Positions 1 through 5,656 of a DNA stretch of 5,660 nucleotides are shown one piece after another; the first letter of the stretch is position 1; each line of letters opens with the position of its first letter. The notes beneath the pieces were generated by a model, which saw only the letters and a list, made by a program, of their open reading frames with translations, made no database searches and was not told where the DNA came from. Position numbers and translations under genes: made by a program. The stretch spans positions 1 to 5,660 of the forward strand of contig JAIRTB010000009.1 in assembly GCA_031255155.1 (NCBI GenBank), given 5' to 3'. Origin of the DNA: Rickettsiales bacterium. GTDB lineage: Bacteria; Pseudomonadota; Alphaproteobacteria; Rs-D84; CACZYB01.

Positions 1-1
1 A

Positions 2-754
2 GGAATAAGGCATATGTTTTTCACCCGCCGTGGAGGGGTGAGCAAGGGCGTTTTCGAATCGATGAATTGCCGCCCGTGCGATAATTCGGACGATCCACGC
101 TCGATTGCGATGAATCGCGAAATAGCGCGCCAAGCCTTGGGTGCCGAGGCTTTGCTTACATTGGTTCAGCGGCATACGGATAAAATTTTACTGGTCGATC
201 GCCCGTTGGATATGAAAGCCGTCGAAAGTTTCGAGGGCGACGGCATTATCACGAATCAGAAAAAGCTTGCGATAGGGGTTTTGACGGCCGATTGCGTTCC
301 GGTGTTGATCGCGTCGTCCGATGGGAAATGGGTCGGGGCCGTGCATTGCGGCTGGCAAGGTTTGGTCGCCGGCATCCCCTCGGCCGCGGTGCGCAAGTTT
401 GCCGGGCTGGGATACGCTCCGCAAGATTTGCGCATAGCTTTCGGCCCTTGTTTGAAAAGGCAAAATTACGAGGTCGCCGCGGATTTTATAGGAGGCGTGT
501 CCAAAGTATCCGGCGTGTCCGGCAAAAGCTTGTTCTCGAAACGCAAAAATGGAAAATATTTGTTTGATTGCGCGAAATTCTGCCGCCGGGAATGGGAAAA
601 GCTGGGCATAAGGAAAATCGAAATCCTGCTGTGGGATACATACGCGGAAAAGGATTTGTTTTTCAGCTATCGCCGGGATGTTCAAACCGGCTGCTACGCC
701 AACGGCAATCCGCTTGATTCCGGCCGCCAGCTCTCCGCCATAATGATAAAATAG
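2..754 (+). CDS. pgeF: Peptidoglycan editing factor PgeF / YfiH-type multicopper-oxidase-like (polyphenol oxidase family) protein, 5'-partial
   Basis: Cytoplasmic enzyme of the YfiH/PgeF/LACC1 family. Members have purine-nucleoside phosphorylase/deaminase or laccase-like activity, and PgeF keeps wrongly built muropeptides out of peptidoglycan. Counting from the ATG at 14, the metal-site residues are present: His54 in VQRH, Cys94 in TADC and His111 in VHCGW. GPC at 145-147, YEV at 152-154 and FFSYRR at 216-221 also fit. The C-terminus SGRQLSAI resembles alphaproteobacterial members. The ATG at 14 gives 246 residues, but the frame is open to the window edge and the upstream codons read G-I-R-H. 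This continues the family pattern '(v/i)RHgFFTRrGGVS', so the true start probably lies outside the window. The AGGAATAAGG before the ATG would then be a chance ribosome-site look-alike. The family usually has Ala after the second His and Arg in GWRG; here they are Cys112 and Gln115. The gene is convergent with the next one, with 14 bases between stop codons. Family call is firm; exact biochemical activity is not. Confidence 0.9.
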   Translation, partial: GIRHMFFTRRGGVSKGVFESMNCRPCDNSDDPRSIAMNREIARQALGAEALLTLVQRHTDKILLVDRPLDMKAVESFEGDGIITNQKKLAIGVLTADCVPVLIASSDGKWVGAVHCGWQGLVAGIPSAAVRKFAGLGYAPQDLRIAFGPCLKRQNYEVAADFIGGVSKVSGVSGKSLFSKRKNGKYLFDCAKFCRREWEKLGIRKIEILLWDTYAEKDLFFSYRRDVQTGCYANGNPLDSGRQLSAIMIK

Positions 755-768
755 GAAACCTCAGCCGG

Positions 769-1317
769 CTAGCCGCGGACATTCTGTTTAATCAAAAATT
801 GCGGCAATAGCCGCGCGACGGATATCCTCTTGTCGAATTTTTTTCCTCTGTCTTCGTATTGAAGCGATCCGTCGTCAAACAACAGCAGCTTTTGTATGCA
901 TACGCTTTTTCCAAGCCGCGGGGCATGCAGGAAATTTACGGCCGTCGAATCCTTTCCAGTGATAATATTTTCGTCTGCCACTATTCCAATATGTCCGAAT
1001 CTGTATGTTGCATTGGATTGGGGCAAATATGTTATTATGTCGCCCTTCGAAATTTCGTCCCGCGCGACTTTTTGAAAATATCTCGACGGCTTGCCGAAAT
1101 ATTCATAGAAATCGAAAGTGTATAGCCGTTTTATGTCATAGGCTCCGTAGTATTTCGAAGATATATACGAATAAATATCCAGTAACGACATCGGATGCGA
1201 TTTCATCAATAAAAAAGCCACGAGAAGAGAGCAATCCAGCTCCAAAAAAGGCACTCCGCGCCTGATCGAAATTCTATAATTGTGGGAATAATCGGTTTCT
1301 ATTTTCCTATTTTTCAA
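769..1317 (-). CDS. NlpC/P60-like cysteine hydrolase (putative cell-wall or amide hydrolase), low GC, uncertain start
   Basis: Recognised by layout, not by close family. A DCS motif (Asp28-Cys29-Ser30) followed by a hydrophobic helix matches the nucleophile Cys of NlpC/P60 and related papain-like folds. KGDIITY at 91-97 and GHIGIV at 108-113, with His109, match the 'GD(i/l)...GHvGIv' strand carrying the catalytic His. Polar residues Asn128 and His131 are candidates for the third position. Such enzymes cut peptidoglycan peptides or other amides. I see no signal peptide or targeting domain. The 182-residue form begins at a TTG with no Shine-Dalgarno. The frame stays open 28 more codons, to 1401, without ATG, GTG or another TTG, and those codons read like protein (INELDNFVYLL just before the TTG). 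The real product may therefore be about 210 residues, or the gene may have lost its start. G+C is about 41%, well below its neighbours, which suggests transfer. It lies downstream of the nitroreductase on the same strand, separated by 158 bases (74 if the long form is right). Confidence 0.6.
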   Translation of the reverse strand: MKNRKIETDYSHNYRISIRRGVPFLELDCSLLVAFLLMKSHPMSLLDIYSYISSKYYGAYDIKRLYTFDFYEYFGKPSRYFQKVARDEISKGDIITYLPQSNATYRFGHIGIVADENIITGKDSTAVNFLHAPRLGKSVCIQKLLLFDDGSLQYEDRGKKFDKRISVARLLPQFLIKQNVRG

Positions 1318-1475
1318 TAGATATACAAAATTGTCCAGCTCGTTTATATACGCTGTATTGAAATCGCTCTTCCTTTTTATTGTTGCCGACTGGTTGAATA
1401 TTTAATTCCTATAAATAAAAACCGAACGTAATTTTCCCGTCTGAGCTAACGCTCTTAACGCCCTGCCCTTAAAGG

Positions 1476-2093
1476 CTATTCCTTATATCCGATTGTATAG
1501 GAAATAATGGGCTGTTCCCCTTCGGCAAGGACAAGAGCTTTCGCTACGGCTTCTTTGTCGTAAAAAGCGCGCGCCACGCCGCCAAGTCCGTCGGATGCGG
1601 CCGTGTAAAGCCCCAAATTCTGGACCGCCGCGCCCGCGTGTATGGGCGAGGAAACCGCGTCTGTCCCGGTGAATAGAATGGTAAGGGGGGCCGTCGAAAC
1701 GAAATCCTGCTGGGCGAACAAAGGCCGCAGGTCTTGCTTTGTGCGCAGGACAAGGCGGTTCTCTTCGCCGTCGTATGAATACGCGCCGGTGTTCGTTATG
1801 GCGTATACGCCCAAAGCTTGCTTGTTGTTCGCGGTGGGAATTGTGCGCGTGCCATGGGTGTTTTTGCCGAACGCGGCCCAAAGTATCTCGCTAAGGGTCT
1901 TTTTATCCAGTTCCCGCGTGGAAAATGAACGATGGCTTTGTCTGGCGTCTATGGTTTGCAGGACGGGAATCCGGGCGATTTCGACCTCGGGCAAAGCCTC
2001 GGCGGGCTGTTTCCCCGGGCGCGAAAAAGACAATACGACGGCGCCCAAAGCCGCCGCGCTTGCGATTCCTATGGCTAGCGATTTTTTCTTCAT
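1476..2093 (-). CDS. Exported or membrane-anchored nitroreductase-family (SagB/ThcOx-like) flavoprotein
   Basis: A 205-residue protein with an N-terminal export or anchor segment: Lys2-4, then a hydrophobic stretch at about 5-23. A nitroreductase fold follows from about residue 45. RQSHRSFS (51-58) matches the 'RRSxRxF' FMN-phosphate-binding start. LSEILWAAFG (67-76), RTIPTANNKQ (83-92), a YSYDGEENRL-like hairpin (106-114), AGAAVQNLGL (153-162) with the conserved QN, and DGLGG (168-172) follow the SagB-type order. Such enzymes use FMN and NAD(P)H to reduce or dehydrogenate small molecules; the substrate here is unknown. The size fits a single nitroreductase domain. The ATG at 2093 is chosen because AAGGGAG lies 7 bases upstream; a GTG at 2129 would add 12 residues ahead of the export signal and has no ribosome site. 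A sigma70-type promoter lies just upstream. The leader has no twin-arginine motif, so how the flavin reaches an exported protein is unclear. It is divergent from glgX. Confidence 0.85.
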   Translation of the reverse strand: MKKKSLAIGIASAAALGAVVLSFSRPGKQPAEALPEVEIARIPVLQTIDARQSHRSFSTRELDKKTLSEILWAAFGKNTHGTRTIPTANNKQALGVYAITNTGAYSYDGEENRLVLRTKQDLRPLFAQQDFVSTAPLTILFTGTDAVSSPIHAGAAVQNLGLYTAASDGLGGVARAFYDKEAVAKALVLAEGEQPIISYTIGYKE

Positions 2094-2100
2094 TCTTTTT

Positions 2101-2107
2101 CTCCCTT
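2101..2107 (-). promoter_or_regulatory. Ribosome binding site of the nitroreductase gene
   Basis: The - strand reads AAGGGAG, 7 bases before the ATG at 2093. It decides the start in favour of 2093 over the upstream GTG at 2129. Confidence 0.75.
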
Positions 2108-2119
2108 GTTGTGAAAGGC

Positions 2120-2148
2120 ATGATAGCACATTTTTTTATTGAGGGCAA
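2120..2148 (-). promoter_or_regulatory. Predicted sigma70-type promoter for the nitroreductase gene
   Basis: On the - strand, TTGCCC (2148-2143, four of six matches to TTGACA) is followed after exactly 17 bases by TATCAT (2125-2120, five of six matches to TATAAT). Initiation would fall near 2113, giving a leader of about 20 bases that contains the AAGGGAG ribosome site. The -10 box overlaps the left arm of the inverted repeat at 2123-2164, and the -35 box lies in its central spacer, so a protein bound to the repeat could control this promoter. Prediction from consensus match only. Confidence 0.55.
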
Positions 2149-2164
2149 GGGGAAAATGTGCTAT
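2123..2164. repeat. Perfect 12-bp inverted repeat in the divergent nitroreductase/glgX region
   Basis: ATAGCACATTTT (2123-2134) is exactly complementary to AAAATGTGCTAT (2153-2164), with 18 bases between. In RNA, three more U-G pairs (2135-2137 with 2152-2150) could extend the stem, leaving a loop of about 12 bases. The right arm includes the first two bases of the glgX ATG at 2163, and the extended stem would cover most of its GGGG ribosome site. The left arm overlaps the predicted -10 box of the opposite gene. It could be an operator, an mRNA hairpin limiting glgX translation, or both. Confidence 0.8.
2147..2152 (+). promoter_or_regulatory. Ribosome binding site of glgX
   Basis: AAGGGG ends 10 bases before the ATG at 2163, slightly long but usable. 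It supports 2163 over the TTG at 2139, which has only a T-run upstream, and over the ATG at 2178, which has no ribosome site at suitable distance. It sits at the inner edge of the right arm of the inverted repeat. Confidence 0.6.
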
Positions 2165-4262
2165 GGTTGAAAATGCCATGGCAAGGAAGATTTTACCCGG
2201 GCGCAGCTATCCGTTGGGCGCCACATATACGGGGCGCGGAGTGAACTTCGCGCTGTTCTCGGCCAACGCGGAAAAGGTCGAATTGTGCCTTTTCGACGCC
2301 AAGGGCCGCCAAGAAGAGCGCATAGTCGTGCCCGATTATATAGACGAGGTGTGGTGCTGCTTCATTCCTGGGTTAAAGCCGGGCCAGCTGTATGGGTATA
2401 GGGTCTATGGCAAATACGATCCCGAAAGCGGGCATAGGTTCAATGGGAACAAGTTGCTTGTCGACCCGTATGCCAAGGCCATGTTCGGCAAAGTTATATG
2501 GTCGAGCGCCCTGTTCCCGTATAAAATAGGCCGCCGCCGCGACGATTTGAGCTTTGATGACCGGGATAGCGCGAAGTTCATGCCGAAATGCGTGGTGGTC
2601 GCGCCGGATTATGATTGGGGCGGCGTGGACAAGCCGTGCCGCCGGCGCAGCAATTCCATAATATACGAGGTTCATGTAAAGGACGCGACGATCCTGCGCG
2701 AAGATGTTCCGGCCCCGATTCGCGGCACGGTATCTGGGCTGGCCGAGCCTGGCATGATAGGATATTTCAAGAATCTTGGCATAACGGCGGTCGAGCTGTT
2801 GCCGGTGCAGAGCTTTTTCCTCGGGTCCATGCCCGAGCATGGGGGGCTGCATAATTATTGGGGCTATAACACGGTGAATTTCTTCACGCCCGAGCCGTCA
2901 TACCTTTCCGGCGGGGATGTGCGCGAGTTCAAGGACTTCGTCCGCGCCTATCACCAGGCCGGGTTGGAAGTGTTCATGGATGTGGTGTATAACCATACGG
3001 CCGAAGGCAACCACTTGGGGCCCGTGCTGTCGTTCAAGGGCATAGATAACGCAAGCTATTACAGGCTGGTCAAGCATTCTCCCCGTTTCTATTACGATAC
3101 GACCGGGGTGGGCAATACGCTGGACTTCTCGCACCCTCGGGTGATAGAGCTTGTGATGGACAGCCTGCGCTATTGGGCTGAGGAAATGATGATCGACGGC
3201 TTCCGGTTCGATCTTGCGGTAAGCTTGGGCCGCACGGAGTCGGGTTTTATCAGGGATTCGGACTTTTATAACGCCATAGCCCAGGACCCGGTCATGCAGA
3301 AGATAAAGAAGATAGCCGAGCCATGGGATGTGGGCCAGGATGGGTACCAGCTTGGCAATTTCCCCGTGGGGTGGAGCGAATGGAACGGCCGCTTTCGCGA
3401 TACGGTAAGGAAGTTTTGGCGCGGCGACGAAGGCCAGCTTGGCGATATGGCCCGACGCTTCACGGGCAGCGCCGAGCTGTTCGAGCGCCGCGGCCGCCGT
3501 CCGTGGAGCGGAGTGAATTTCATATCGTCACACGACGGGTTTACCGCGAACGATCTTGTTTCCTATAACGAAAAGCATAACGCCGCGAATGGCGAGGATA
3601 ACCGCGACGGCGACGACGGCAACAACTCGTGCAATTACGGGGCCGAGGGTCCTTCGGACGACGCCGGCATAAACGAAATCCGCCTGCGCCAGGTAAAGAA
3701 TATGCTTGCGACCGCGATCTTGTCCCAGGGCTTGCCCATGCTTGCGGGCGGGGACGAATTCGCCCGGTCCAAGGGCGGCAATAATAATACATACTCTCAG
3801 GATAACGCCGCGAATTGGTTCGATTGGACCCTTGCCGGGAAAAACGAATCCCTTTTGAAATTCGTAAAGGGCGTCATAGCGCTCCGGCGGGAGCATATAG
3901 TCTTTCGCCGGAGCCGCTTTTTCCGCGGCGCGCTTGGCGGTTCCAAAGCCAAGGATATAACCTGGCTCACCCGCGAAGGGCGTGAAATGAAGCCCTCTGA
4001 TTGGAACGATCCCGGGAACAGGGTTTTGATTTTCCGCCTGTCCGGCGAAACCGGTGACGGCTTTCATGTTGACAAGGCGACCGGCGAGCCGACCAGGGAT
4101 GTCGATTTTTTCGCGGTTATGAACGCCGATGTCGGAGCGGTGAAGGTCGAGGTGCCCAAAGGCGAATGGAGCCTGGCTTTCGATACAAGCGGCCGCATGG
4201 TTGTCGAAGGCTCGTCCATAACGGTCCCCCCGCGCTCGTTCGTTATGTTCGAGGGGGCTTAG
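2163..4262 (+). CDS. glgX: Glycogen debranching enzyme GlgX (GH13 isoamylase-type)
   Basis: Cytoplasmic hydrolase that cuts alpha-1,6 branch points in glycogen limit dextrins, working after glycogen phosphorylase. From the ATG at 2163 it has 699 residues, usual for GlgX/TreX proteins. The N-terminal beta-sandwich (about 10-120) carries SYPLGATY and GVNFALFSAN. The GH13 barrel follows, with all four conserved regions: DVVYNH (273-278); GFRFDLA with nucleophile Asp350; AEPWD with acid/base Glu386; and SSHDG with transition-state Asp458. The GlgX signature with KHNAANGEDNRDGDDGNNS follows at 471-489, and the C-terminal beta domain ends in VPPRSFVMFEGA. Nothing essential is missing. No other glycogen gene lies in the window, so it stands apart from a glgBCA-type cluster here. 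Its start codon lies in the inverted repeat shared with the divergent nitroreductase promoter. A probable terminator follows about 35 bases after the stop. Confidence 0.97.
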   Translation: MVENAMARKILPGRSYPLGATYTGRGVNFALFSANAEKVELCLFDAKGRQEERIVVPDYIDEVWCCFIPGLKPGQLYGYRVYGKYDPESGHRFNGNKLLVDPYAKAMFGKVIWSSALFPYKIGRRRDDLSFDDRDSAKFMPKCVVVAPDYDWGGVDKPCRRRSNSIIYEVHVKDATILREDVPAPIRGTVSGLAEPGMIGYFKNLGITAVELLPVQSFFLGSMPEHGGLHNYWGYNTVNFFTPEPSYLSGGDVREFKDFVRAYHQAGLEVFMDVVYNHTAEGNHLGPVLSFKGIDNASYYRLVKHSPRFYYDTTGVGNTLDFSHPRVIELVMDSLRYWAEEMMIDGFRFDLAVSLGRTESGFIRDSDFYNAIAQDPVMQKIKKIAEPWDVGQDGYQLGNFPVGWSEWNGRFRDTVRKFWRGDEGQLGDMARRFTGSAELFERRGRRPWSGVNFISSHDGFTANDLVSYNEKHNAANGEDNRDGDDGNNSCNYGAEGPSDDAGINEIRLRQVKNMLATAILSQGLPMLAGGDEFARSKGGNNNTYSQDNAANWFDWTLAGKNESLLKFVKGVIALRREHIVFRRSRFFRGALGGSKAKDITWLTREGREMKPSDWNDPGNRVLIFRLSGETGDGFHVDKATGEPTRDVDFFAVMNADVGAVKVEVPKGEWSLAFDTSGRMVVEGSSITVPPRSFVMFEGA

Positions 4263-4295
4263 GGTCCTCTGTCTCTTTGTCTTGCTCCTCCGATG

Positions 4296-4335
4296 CGTCC
4301 CTTCCCGCCCTAGCTAGGGAAAAGGCGTTTTTTTT
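4296..4335 (+). terminator. Probable intrinsic terminator after glgX
   Basis: A run of eight T (4328-4335) directly follows a GC-rich foldable segment. One pairing joins TTCCC (4302-4306) with GGGAA (4317-4321), extended past small bulges by CC (4300-4301) with GG (4324-4325) and CG (4296-4297) with CG (4326-4327). Competing folds exist: CGCC (4306-4309) with GGCG (4324-4327), and the palindrome CCCTAGCTAGGG at 4308-4319. It isolates glgX from the promoter four bases downstream. Confidence 0.6.
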
Positions 4336-4339
4336 AATG

Positions 4340-4368
4340 TTGATAATTTCCCGCGCCGTGTTTATAAT
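4340..4368 (+). promoter_or_regulatory. Strong sigma70-type promoter, likely giving a leaderless transcript
   Basis: TTGATA (4340-4345, five of six consensus matches) is followed after exactly 17 bases by TATAAT (4363-4368, six of six). Transcription would begin about 7 bases past the -10 box, at or next to the A of the ATG at 4375. The -10 box lies inside the perfect dyad TTTAT-A-ATAAA (4361-4371), a possible operator half-site pair, although AT-rich promoter DNA gives such dyads by chance. Confidence 0.7.
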
Positions 4369-4374
4369 AAAGTT

Positions 4375-4656
4375 ATGAGGAAATGGATCGGCTGTCTGCT
4401 TGCGGTATTGTTCTTGTCCGTCCAAACGGCCGCGATGGAACATGGATACGATTGCGAATTGGCCGATTCGCCCGGGCATGATTGCGCTTTGTGCCACTTC
4501 GCCCAAGATTCGAAAGGCTCCGTCCCTTCTTGTCCCGCGGTTTTTGTCCCTCCTGTGGAATATCGCGCGGCTCCGCCGTATTTCCCCGAGCCGTGGCGGT
4601 TTTCGGCCAAGCCGGCTTTTCGCTATTTCTCGACCGCGCCTCCTTTGTCCGCCTGA
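4375..4656 (+). CDS. Small secreted Cys/His-rich protein, DUF2946-like, possibly metal-binding
   Basis: A 93-residue protein with a clear Sec signal peptide: Arg2-Lys3, a hydrophobic core at about 5-16, and probable cleavage after Ala20. The mature part of about 73 residues is rich in possible metal ligands near its N-terminus: His23, Cys27, His35, Cys37, Cys40, His41 and Cys53. HDCALCH (35-41) resembles the Cys-x-x-Cys segment of small DUF2946-type proteins, and the C-terminal STAPPLSA resembles their usual 'aRaPP' tail. CALCH also formally matches the c-type haem motif CxxCH, but I see nothing else cytochrome-like. The rest is Pro- and aromatic-rich. No Shine-Dalgarno precedes the ATG, while a near-consensus promoter ends 6 bases before it, fitting leaderless translation. 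The outer-membrane protein gene begins 46 bases downstream and is probably co-transcribed. Function is unproven; periplasmic metal binding or delivery is inference. Confidence 0.7.
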   Translation: MRKWIGCLLAVLFLSVQTAAMEHGYDCELADSPGHDCALCHFAQDSKGSVPSCPAVFVPPVEYRAAPPYFPEPWRFSAKPAFRYFSTAPPLSA

Positions 4657-4689
4657 TCTGTGTATGTCTTTTATATAAACGAACGCGAC

Positions 4690-4695
4690 AAAGGA
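4690..4695 (+). promoter_or_regulatory. Ribosome binding site of the outer-membrane protein gene
   Basis: AAAGGA lies 7 bases before the ATG at 4703, a good site. It contrasts with the upstream small gene, which has none. Confidence 0.75.
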
Positions 4696-4702
4696 AAAAA
4701 TC

Positions 4703-5656
4703 ATGCGTAAATATGTCTTCGCGCTTGCGTGCCTGGTCGGGGCGCAAGTGTCCGCCGCGGATAATCAGCGGCTTTTCAACCCTAATATGGGAATAGTTCT
4801 GAACGGACAGTATGCCTCGTCCGAAGAGAACGGCCTGCCGAAAGGCTTTTCTATCGGAGAATCCGAGTTGAACTTCAACGCCAATATCGACGATAAGTTA
4901 AAGGGCAGCTTGACTTTCGCGCTTGCCGAGGAGGACGGCGAGACGCATGTCGAGATAGAGGAGGCGTTCGTCCGGACGAATTCCCTGCCCTATGGGATGT
5001 CCGTTTCGGCCGGGCGCATGATGCCCGTTTTCGGATACTTGAACGAAAAGCACGCCCATACGGACGATTTCGTGTTCCGCCCGCTTGCGCTGCGCTCGTA
5101 TTTCGACGAAGGGCGGTTTGTAGCCGACGGGGCGCAGATGTCCGTTGTTCTTCCGACCGAGTTGTATGGAGAGGTCGGCGGCGGAGCGTTCGGAACCGGG
5201 GATTATTCGGCTTACGCGCGCATAGGCGGAGGCGACGCGCACGCATGGCGCCTCGGAGCATCGTATCTGCGCCGTAAAGAGCGCGTCGATGCGAACGGGA
5301 TCATTCCGGAAAACGATTTATACGGCGCGGATTTCAAATATTCCTATTCCCCGGACGGCAACGCCAAGGAAACCGAGCTATCGCTCTATGGCGAATATAT
5401 ATCCCGACAAGACGGGGACGAGGTCGTGAACGGATATTACGCCGCCCTTGCCTATAAATGGGCCGTGTTCTGGAAAGCCGGGTATATGCGCTCGGGATTG
5501 GACCAAGAGGCCGAGCACGCGTTGATGCTGGAACGCTCTACAAGCGAGTTCGGCCGCCTGCGCCTGCAATACTCGTTCGGGGATGACGACGAATATAGGC
5601 AGATAGCCCTGCAATATACGGTTTCCATGGGCGCACACGCCTCGCATGGTTTTTAA
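4703..5656 (+). CDS. Outer-membrane beta-barrel protein (porin-like), possibly metal-linked
   Basis: A 317-residue exported protein. The signal peptide spans about residues 1-18 (MRKYVFALAC..., cleavage after VSA). The mature start FNPNMGIVLNGQY (25-37), GFSIGESELNFNANID (48-63), VEIEEAFV (83-90), LPYGMSVSAGR (95-105) and FGYLNEKHAHTDDF (110-123) match my memory of a family of Gram-negative outer-membrane proteins that starts with 'FNPaisvILNG' and ends in 'slGaHgAHxF'. Alternating polar/hydrophobic strands with Gly and aromatic residues run to the end, and the terminal Phe317 after GAHASHG is the usual signal for barrel assembly. The protein seems shorter than the roughly 400 residues I recall for relatives, so some strands may be missing. 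Database labels for such proteins vary (porin, receptor), and I see no TonB-box plug domain. The His motifs and the Cys/His-rich neighbour suggest a metal role, by inference. The stop is followed by GGGA; TAAGGGA could serve as the ribosome site of a further operon gene beyond the window. Confidence 0.8.
   Translation: MRKYVFALACLVGAQVSAADNQRLFNPNMGIVLNGQYASSEENGLPKGFSIGESELNFNANIDDKLKGSLTFALAEEDGETHVEIEEAFVRTNSLPYGMSVSAGRMMPVFGYLNEKHAHTDDFVFRPLALRSYFDEGRFVADGAQMSVVLPTELYGEVGGGAFGTGDYSAYARIGGGDAHAWRLGASYLRRKERVDANGIIPENDLYGADFKYSYSPDGNAKETELSLYGEYISRQDGDEVVNGYYAALAYKWAVFWKAGYMRSGLDQEAEHALMLERSTSEFGRLRLQYSFGDDDEYRQIALQYTVSMGAHASHGF

Noticed and set aside
188..685. 165-codon open frame antisense to pgeF
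   Set aside because: It has no family resemblance and overlaps a well-supported gene for its whole length, so it is a mirror frame.
766..775. 10-bp perfect palindrome CGGCTAGCCG at the convergent gene ends
   Set aside because: It has no loop or T-run, so it is not a convincing terminator. A palindrome of this length in GC-rich DNA can arise by chance.
1443..1454. Possible hairpin GAGC-TAAC-GCTC downstream of the nitroreductase gene
   Set aside because: The stem is only four base pairs and no T-run follows in the - direction, so it does not qualify as an intrinsic terminator.
2139..2162. Upstream TTG start for glgX adding eight residues
   Set aside because: It is preceded by a T-run with no ribosome site. 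The added residues (MRARGKCA) do not resemble the family N-terminus, and AAGGGG points to the ATG at 2163.
3528..4067. Long open frame on the - strand inside glgX
   Set aside because: It lies wholly within a confidently identified gene, shows no recognisable motif or ribosome site, and is explained by codon bias of the coding strand.
4400..4678. Alternative 92-codon frame overlapping the small secreted protein gene
   Set aside because: It has no signal peptide, ribosome site or recognisable motif. The frame from 4375 has a signal peptide, a promoter and family-like features.
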